11,718 bases of DNA, from NCBI GenBank assembly GCA_030746295.1, contig JASLMY010000163.1, positions 1 through 11,718 on the forward strand, written 5' to 3'. Source of the DNA: Alphaproteobacteria bacterium. GTDB taxonomy: Bacteria > Pseudomonadota > Alphaproteobacteria > GCA-2731375. The notes below the pieces were generated by a model. That model was not told the DNA's origin, ran no database searches, and worked only from the letters and a program-made list of their open reading frames with translations. Shown here in pieces: positions 7,327 through 11,718 of this stretch (position 1 is its first letter; every line of letters starts with the position of its first letter). The position numbers and the translations under genes are program-made.

Positions 7327-8504
7327 TCCAGGCCCGCCCGGACCGCGTCGATCACGCGGGCCTGCTCGGCCTCGGTGAGGCCGGTGGAGGACGGCAACGG
7401 CAACACGCCTTCCCAAAAGCTCTCGACCACCGAGAGATCCGTCCTGGGCGCTTCGCGATAGGGTGCTTGCAAGTGTAGGGGCGGCCAGAACGGGCGCACC
7501 TCGATGCCCCGCTCGCCGAGCCGCCGGCGCAACACGTCGGCGCCGGGCAGGCGACCGCCCTCGAGCAGCAAGCCCGCGAACCAGCGGGCGCTCTTGGCCC
7601 AGTCGGCCTCCGGAAAGGTGCCGACCTCGGCGACGTCGGCGAACGCGTCGGCGTAGCGATAGGCGATCCAGCGCTTGGCGGCGACGAAGGGTTCGAGCTT
7701 CTCCAGTTGGGCGCAACCCACCGCGGCCTGGAGGTTCGTCATCCGGTAGTTGTAGCCGACCTCGTCGTGAAGGTAGCCGCAGCCGTCGCGCGCCGTCGTC
7801 GAGAGATGCCGGATGCGGTCGACGAGATCGGCGTCGTTGCCGACCACGGCGCCGCCGCCGCCGGCGGTGATGGTCTTGTTGCCGTTGAAGGAGAAGACGG
7901 TCAGTTCGGCACCGAGACGGCCGACGGCGCGGTCCTTGTAGCCGGCGCCCAGTGCCGCCGCGGCGTCGGCCAGCACCGGCAGGCGGTGGCGCCCGGCGAT
8001 TGTGCAGATGGCGTCCATGTCGGCCGGGTGGCCGAGCGTGTAGACGGCCATGACCGCGGCGACGCGGCGGCCGCTCGCCCGATGCCGGACGGTCCCGTCC
8101 CGACAGTCGGTCTCCGCCTCCAAGGTGGCTTCCAGGAGCGCCGGGTCGAGCGTCCAGCTCTCGGGCGCGATGTCGACAAACCACGGCTCGGCACCGCAAT
8201 AGGCGACCGCGTTGGCGCTGGCGATGAAGGAATAGGCCGGCACGATGACGAGGTCGCCGGCGCCGACGCCAAGCGCCAAGAGCGCCAGATGCAGCCCCGC
8301 GGTACCCGAGGCCACCGCGACGCCGTTGGCCGCACCCGCCGCAGCGGCCACCGCCAGCTCGAAGCGGTCGACGAAGGGGCCGACCGAGGAGACGTAGCCC
8401 GTCTCGATGCATTCCTGCAGGTAACGGGCTTCGTTGCCGGCGAGGTTGGGTTCGGCAAGCGGCAGGCGTTCCGCTGCCGCATCGGCGATCGCCGCCAGGC
8501 TCAT
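7323..8504 (-). CDS. DegT/DnrJ/EryC1-family PLP-dependent sugar aminotransferase, LegC-like
   Basis: A 393-residue aminotransferase of standard length, expected to convert a nucleotide 4-keto sugar to a 4-amino sugar with glutamate as donor. Lys210 in SFNGNKTITAGGGG is the expected PLP Schiff-base lysine, and Asp180 in VLADAAAALGAG contacts the pyridine nitrogen. ASGTAGLHLAL (65-75) binds phosphate, and YNYRMTNLQAAVG (251-263) is a further family signature. The opening PNLAGNEARYLQECIETG followed by YVSSVGPFV resembles LegC of legionaminic acid pathways, which suits the NeuB and NeuA neighbours. I chose the ATG at 8502-8504: GAGG lies close upstream and it overlaps the upstream small gene by ATGA. 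A longer in-frame reading would only overlap that gene with Arg/Pro-rich sequence. The exact nucleotide sugar is inferred from context only. Confidence 0.92.
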   Translation of the reverse strand: MSLAAIADAAAERLPLAEPNLAGNEARYLQECIETGYVSSVGPFVDRFELAVAAAAGAANGVAVASGTAGLHLALLALGVGAGDLVIVPAYSFIASANAVAYCGAEPWFVDIAPESWTLDPALLEATLEAETDCRDGTVRHRASGRRVAAVMAVYTLGHPADMDAICTIAGRHRLPVLADAAAALGAGYKDRAVGRLGAELTVFSFNGNKTITAGGGGAVVGNDADLVDRIRHLSTTARDGCGYLHDEVGYNYRMTNLQAAVGCAQLEKLEPFVAAKRWIAYRYADAFADVAEVGTFPEADWAKSARWFAGLLLEGGRLPGADVLRRRLGERGIEVRPFWPPLHLQAPYREAPRTDLSVVESFWEGVLPLPSSTGLTEAEQARVIDAVRAGLD

Positions 8505-8725
8505 GCCGCCCTCGCGCGCTGCATCTCGCCGGCGACCAGGCAATGGTCGAGGCGCCCTTCGAGGGCGCGGCGCTGCCATTCCTCGGCCGGCAGGATGCGG
8601 TCCCGGCCGACGAAGTCGAGCATGTCGGCGAAGGCTTCGGCCGTCAGCAAGCCCTGCGCCGGCGCATGGCCGGGTCCGTGGCAATGGTGAAACATCAGGC
8701 CGTAGGGGATGCCGGAGGGGCGCAT
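8501..8725 (-). pseudogene. Truncated polysaccharide deacetylase-like protein (N-terminal remnant, 74 codons)
   Basis: The 74-residue product reads like the beginning of a deacetylase family seen in glycan clusters: GLMFHHCHGPGH (residues 9-20), then MLDFVGRDRILPAEEWQRRAL (35-55). Intact members, from memory, continue with a CLTFDD-type metal-binding motif. Here the frame instead runs CLVAGEMQRARAA and stops, so the catalytic core of about 200 residues is absent. No continuation appears in the other frames, which are occupied by the aminotransferase, so an internal deletion is more likely than a simple frameshift. It keeps a ribosome site (TGAGG at 8735-8739, overlapping the preceding stop) and couples to the aminotransferase by ATGA, so it is probably still translated. 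It could be a decayed leader that keeps downstream translation going, or a genuine short protein. Family assignment is moderate. Confidence 0.6.
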
Positions 8726-8736
8726 GCGACAAGACC

Positions 8737-9477
8737 TCAGGCGGCGTCCACCGCCGCGGTCCCGTCCGTGGCCTCGGCCAGCTTGCGGCGCATCAGCAGC
8801 TCGGCTAGCTGGAAGTCGAGCTCGGTGTTGATGTCGACCCCGTCCTCGCGCGAGATCGGCAGGGCGCGGAAGTTGTCGCGGTTGACGACCAGCGCCTTCT
8901 CGTTGCCCTCGGCCACGAGGTAGCGCGTCCACGACAGCATGATCACCGGGTTGACGTGGTAGAGGGGGGGCAGGTCTTGGCGCCGCTCGGGCTTGTCGTC
9001 CATGGTGACATATTCCAGCATCCGGGCGCCCGGCGCCGGGCTGTACATGAAGTAGGGGTGCTCGGCTACCGACACCATGGTCCAGATGGAATCGACGGTC
9101 TGGTCCAAGAGCTCGAGGGCACGATCGATATGCGCCGCGTTGCGCATCGGCGAGGTCGGCTGCAGGTAGGCGACGGCGTCTGGGCGCCAGCCCTCGACGT
9201 CGGCGAGATAGGCGAGCGCATGGCGTACCACGGCCATGGCGATAGTTTCATTGGCGGCGAGCTCAACCGGGCGCAGGAACGGCACCTCGGCGCCGGCGGC
9301 GCGGGCTACCTCGGCAATCTCGGGCGCGTCGGTCGAGACGACGACGCGGTCGATCCGGCTCGCCAGTGCGGCCTCGATCGCATATTCGATCAGCGGCCGT
9401 CCGGCCAGCGGGCGAATGTTCTTCTTCCGCACACCGGTCGAGCCGATCCGGGCCGGGATGATGGCGAGGCTTCGCAT
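8737..9477 (-). CDS. Acylneuraminate cytidylyltransferase-like (CMP-nonulosonic acid synthetase, NeuA/LegF-type)
   Basis: A 246-residue cytoplasmic enzyme predicted to join CTP and a nine-carbon sugar acid to give the CMP-activated donor. IIPARIGSTGVRKKNIRPLAG (6-26) matches the family ARGGSKG-x-x-x-KN nucleotide loop, with Ile and Thr in place of the usual Gly and Lys. YLQPTSPMR (104-112) and DGVDINTELDF (212-222) are the other hallmarks; Asp215 is the likely magnesium ligand. The start ATG has TGAGGA (9486-9491), which includes the upstream radical SAM stop codon, at good spacing. It is the second gene of the leftward operon, 11 bases after the radical SAM gene and 11 before the deacetylase remnant. 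Pairing with a NeuB-family synthase supports the assignment; neuraminic, legionaminic or related acids cannot be told apart here. Confidence 0.88.
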   Translation of the reverse strand: MRSLAIIPARIGSTGVRKKNIRPLAGRPLIEYAIEAALASRIDRVVVSTDAPEIAEVARAAGAEVPFLRPVELAANETIAMAVVRHALAYLADVEGWRPDAVAYLQPTSPMRNAAHIDRALELLDQTVDSIWTMVSVAEHPYFMYSPAPGARMLEYVTMDDKPERRQDLPPLYHVNPVIMLSWTRYLVAEGNEKALVVNRDNFRALPISREDGVDINTELDFQLAELLMRRKLAEATDGTAAVDAA

Positions 9478-9488
9478 CGCGCCCGTCC

Positions 9489-10574
9489 TCACTCGGCCGC
9501 GCGCAGGTCGGCCTGTTTCTGCGAGACCGGGAAGTAGCACTTCCGGCAGAGCGCCAGGTCGTGATAGCGGCCCTCGCCGTGCAGCTTGCGGATCGACTTG
9601 TAGGCCTCGCCGTTCCAAATGTCGTAGAGCCGCTCCTGGCGCCAGTTACCGACCACCACCTCGTCCTTGTCGTCGAAGCAGCAGACGGTGACCTTGCCGT
9701 TATTCTTCAGGAACATGCGGTGAAACGGCTGGGCGCAGTGGTAGCCGGGCACTTCCGGGTGCTCGCCATGGGCGCCGTGGTCGCGCTCGATGTAATAGCT
9801 GTAGCCGACGGCGTCGACGATACCGCGCCACATCACCTTCAGCGCCTCGAACTGCTCGCGCCACTTGGGGTCGTCGTACATCACCATCGAGATCCGGACC
9901 TGGCAGCCCGGCCGGAGCTCATTCCTGAGCTTGGCGAAGCTATGCAGGTTGTCGGTGACGCGGCCGATCGTGGTGCCGGCCCGTTGGCGCTCGAAGTCGG
10001 CCGGATTGACGGCGTCGAAAGAAACGAAGACGCCGTCGACGCCGGCCTCCAAAAGCTGCCGGCCGACCTTGGGTGTCAGCGCCGTGCCGTTGGTGTTCAT
10101 CAGCACATCGACGACGCCGTTCTCCTTGGCATAGGCGACCTGCCAGACGACGTCCTTGTGCAGAAGCGGCTCGCCCAGATAGTTGAGCTTGACCGACTTG
10201 ACGCCGTGCTCCGCACCCTGGTCGATGATCGAGGCGTACTCCTCGCGGGTGATGAAGCCGAAGTCGCTATGCATGCCTTTGTTCACGAGCAGAGTGCGTG
10301 GGCACATCGGACAGACGAGATTGCACCGTGTCGTCGTTTCGATGTCCAAATTCAGCGGGAAGTCGAGCTCGGTCTTGGCAGCCGGGACCTCGTGCCAGTC
10401 GCGCCGGTACTGGTGGTAGGCTTCCGGCCGGTGGCTCTTCCAGCCCTCATCGAAGTCCATGTGGTTGGCCGTCGCGTTGGCATCGAACTGCCAGGGCGAA
10501 TCCTTGGTCGGCTGCCAGACCGGCGACTTGCGCTCCGACACCGATTCCCAGGGACGTCGTTTCAACTCGTTCAT
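9489..10574 (-). CDS. Radical SAM/SPASM domain protein of unknown substrate in the nonulosonic-acid operon
   Basis: A 361-residue protein and the first gene of the leftward operon. The radical SAM motif is CNLVCPMC (Cys84, Cys88, Cys91), preceded by LDIETTTR. YLGEPLL (132-138) is the family GEP-type segment that contacts S-adenosylmethionine, and LMNTNGTALT (158-167) is the next strand. The C-terminal SPASM-like part has Cys280, the pair Cys298-Cys299, then VVVGNWRQERLYDIWNG and CRKC (Cys343, Cys346), enough for one auxiliary iron-sulfur cluster. The first 70 residues are extra and polar, rich in Trp and charged residues. The start ATG at 10572-10574 is preceded by GGGAG with eight bases between; an ATG 21 bases further up lacks such a site. 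It probably carries out a radical modification, but the reaction is unknown. No peptide precursor gene is nearby, so a sugar substrate is a reasonable guess. Confidence 0.9.
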   Translation of the reverse strand: MNELKRRPWESVSERKSPVWQPTKDSPWQFDANATANHMDFDEGWKSHRPEAYHQYRRDWHEVPAAKTELDFPLNLDIETTTRCNLVCPMCPRTLLVNKGMHSDFGFITREEYASIIDQGAEHGVKSVKLNYLGEPLLHKDVVWQVAYAKENGVVDVLMNTNGTALTPKVGRQLLEAGVDGVFVSFDAVNPADFERQRAGTTIGRVTDNLHSFAKLRNELRPGCQVRISMVMYDDPKWREQFEALKVMWRGIVDAVGYSYYIERDHGAHGEHPEVPGYHCAQPFHRMFLKNNGKVTVCCFDDKDEVVVGNWRQERLYDIWNGEAYKSIRKLHGEGRYHDLALCRKCYFPVSQKQADLRAAE

Positions 10575-10703
10575 CTCTTGCACTCCCGGTGCCATCGCAA
10601 GGGTCGAGAGGGCGATGGCGGCTCGGTGCAGAATGACCGCCGGACCTTAAGATCACATTAACTGAAAGCGTTCAGATTGCTGGAAAGGCGAGGAGGGACA
10701 GGC
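10575..10703. promoter_or_regulatory. Divergent intergenic region between the radical SAM operon and the formyltransferase pseudogene
   Basis: A 129-base gap driving the leftward operon and, formerly or still, the rightward formyltransferase. The only AT-rich patch is 10647-10663, a likely promoter zone. Beside it lies an inverted repeat, CTGAA (10662-10666) and TTCAG (10671-10675) with a 4-base spacer, a possible operator. No consensus -35/-10 pair is convincing. Confidence 0.4.
10691..10697 (+). promoter_or_regulatory. Ribosome binding site of the broken formyltransferase gene
   Basis: AGGAGGG lies six bases before the GTG at 10704, a near-consensus site. It fixes the start of the interrupted gene and shows that translation initiation signals survive although the reading frame is broken nine codons later. 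Confidence 0.7.
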
Positions 10704-11498
10704 GTGAAAGTCACGGTCTTCACCAGCAATTAGCCGCGCCATCTGGCCCTGGTCCGGGCGCTCGCCGGGGTTGCCGACGAGGTCTGGGCGGCGTTGGAAT
10801 GCAGCACCGTCTTTCCGGGCCAGGTCGCCGACTTCTTCCAGAAGAGCCCGGTTATGCAGCGCTACTTCGCCGAGGTCATCCGCGCCGAGCGGACGGTCTT
10901 CGGCGAGCCTGGCTTCCTCGATTCCCGAATTCGGACGATGGCGCTGAAGATGGGCGATCTGAGTCGTGTCGAGGCCGAGGTCCTGGCGCCGGCCCTCGAC
11001 GCCGATTAGGCCGTCGTCTTCGGTGCCAGCTATGTCAAGGGTCCGTTGGCGGAGCGCCTGATCGCGAAAAAGGCCATCAACATCCACATGGGCACCTCGC
11101 CCTACTACCGCGGCTCGTCGTGCAACTTCTGGGCCATGCACGACGGCCGGCCCGAGATGGTGGGCGCCACCCTGCACCTCTTGAGCAAGGGCCTCGACAG
11201 CGGCGCCATCCTCTTTCACGCCTTCCCGCGGGCCGCGGCATGGGACACGTTCGAGCTCGGCACGCGCGCCGTCGCGGCAGCGCTGGAGGCATTGGTCGAC
11301 CAGTTGAGGGAGGGAGCCGTCTTCGAGTCCCCGCCGCTGCCGCAGGACCCGAGCCTGGAGATCCGCTATACCCGAAACGCCGACTTCACCGACGCGGTCG
11401 CCGGGGCCTATCTGGAAGGCTTGCCGACGCCCGAGGCCATCGGGCAGGCGCTTCAGGCCCGGCCGCGAGACCTTACCGAACGGGCGATTTTCGTTTAG
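10704..11498 (+). pseudogene. Formyltransferase-like (methionyl-tRNA formyltransferase fold) with two in-frame amber codons
   Basis: Reading from GTG at 10704 gives 264 codons in a single frame, interrupted only by TAG at codon 10 (10731-10733) and codon 102 (11007-11009), and ending at TAG 11496-11498. The active-site set of folate-dependent formyltransferases is intact: Asn126 and His128 in NIHMGTSPYYRGSS and Asp165 in HLLSKGLDSGAIL. The protein would transfer a formyl group from formyl-tetrahydrofolate, probably to an amino sugar, as it sits among sugar genes and lacks the length of true Fmt. At codon 10 relatives as I remember them read TSNQPRH, so CAG-to-TAG is a simple explanation; the second site has a less certain ancestor. 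No frameshift or deletion is visible, so inactivation looks recent, or the codons are read through, or they are sequence errors. The end overlaps a leftward gene's stop. Confidence 0.82.
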
Positions 11499-11718
11499 GC
11501 GAGCGGCGGGCCCGGCGGCACTTCGGCGTGGAAGGTGGCGCCAGCGACCTCGATTCTGGCGCCGGGATAGCCAGGATAGGTGACGGCGTGGATGCGCCGG
11601 CGCATCTCCGCCTCCGGCATCTCCGGCGACAGGCGGCAGAGCGCCTCCAGCTGCCGTCGGGTGAAGGCCTCGCGGCCCCAGGCGATGGCGTCGTCGGGCA
11701 GTGCTTCGCCCGCCGCCA
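11495..11718 (-). CDS. C-terminal end of a leftward gene, possibly formyltransferase-like (partial, start outside window)
   Basis: The minus strand stays open from the right edge to a TAA at 11495-11497, giving 73 residues. Visible features are FTRRQLEALCRLSPEMPEAEM, then RRRIHAVTYPGYPGARIEVAG, and a proline-rich tail ending PPGPPLA. A helix of the FTR-x-x-L-x-x-L type followed by an R-x-x-A-x-x-YP-x-YPGA strand recalls C-terminal tails of sugar formyltransferase-like proteins in glycan clusters, but I recognise this from memory only and no catalytic part is in view. Base composition and codon pattern match its neighbours. It ends tail to tail with the formyltransferase pseudogene, the two stops overlapping, so it belongs to the same compact cluster. 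It could equally be another cluster enzyme. Confidence 0.55.
   Translation of the reverse strand, partial: AAGEALPDDAIAWGREAFTRRQLEALCRLSPEMPEAEMRRRIHAVTYPGYPGARIEVAGATFHAEVPPGPPLA

Noticed and set aside
8505..8732. Extension of the aminotransferase upstream of 8504
   Set aside because: The extra residues are Arg/Pro-rich and overlap the deacetylase-like frame; homology of the aminotransferase begins after the ATG at 8504.
9561..10661. Long plus-strand frame opposite the radical SAM gene
   Set aside because: Antisense to a gene with CNLVCPMC and SPASM cysteines; no motifs of its own.
10731..11009. Reading the two TAG codons as pyrrolysine or as a recoded sense codon genome-wide
   Set aside because: TAG also ends the SpsF-like and aminotransferase genes, where read-through would run into antisense coding sequence, and no pyrrolysine genes are in the window. 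Local suppression cannot be excluded and is kept as an option under findings.
1..11718. CRISPR arrays, tRNA or rRNA genes, insertion sequences, prophage or toxin-antitoxin genes
   Set aside because: No regularly spaced repeats, cloverleaf-like sequences, transposase or integrase motifs, or small paired toxin genes were seen on either strand.

Overview
The window is GC-rich, densely coding DNA. Its gene families and style (Liv-type ABC transporters, choline-dehydrogenase-like GMC oxidoreductases, nonulosonic-acid surface-sugar genes) fit an alphaproteobacterium, perhaps a Rhodospirillales relative. That placement is inference from gene content and base composition, not a phylogenetic result. 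I saw no tRNA, rRNA, CRISPR, transposase or attachment site.

Region 1 (1-5394) is a small-molecule uptake and oxidation block. A branched-chain amino-acid-type (HAAT) ABC transporter runs leftward: permease livM (GTG start), permease livH, then ATPase livG, which is cut by the window edge. The periplasmic substrate-binding protein gene is divergent and reads rightward. It ends at a clear intrinsic terminator, facing a leftward FAD-dependent GMC oxidoreductase of the choline/alcohol dehydrogenase type. The oxidoreductase substrate and the transported compound cannot be fixed from sequence.

Region 2 (5540-11718) is part of a surface-glycan cluster for a nonulosonic (sialic/legionaminic-like) acid. 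Rightward are a divergent NeuB-family synthase and, coupled by an ATGA overlap, an SpsF-family cytidylyltransferase-like protein. Facing them is a tight leftward operon: a radical SAM/SPASM protein, a NeuA-type CMP-sugar synthetase, a 74-codon remnant of a polysaccharide-deacetylase-like protein, and a LegC-like DegT/DnrJ aminotransferase. Divergent from that operon is a formyltransferase gene with a good ribosome site, broken by two in-frame amber codons. Its end overlaps the end of a leftward gene that enters from the right edge and may be another formyltransferase-like protein.

By analogy with known pathways, the aminotransferase would build a 4-amino sugar, NeuB would condense a hexose derivative with phosphoenolpyruvate, and NeuA would activate the product with CTP. 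A formyltransferase could decorate the amino group. The dehydratase, N-acetyltransferase and epimerase of a full legionaminic pathway are not in this window.

The points most worth following are the two-amber formyltransferase, the radical SAM enzyme embedded between sugar genes, the deacetylase remnant kept in frame in the operon, the second cytidylyltransferase, and a NeuB with glutamine where a PEP-binding lysine is usual.
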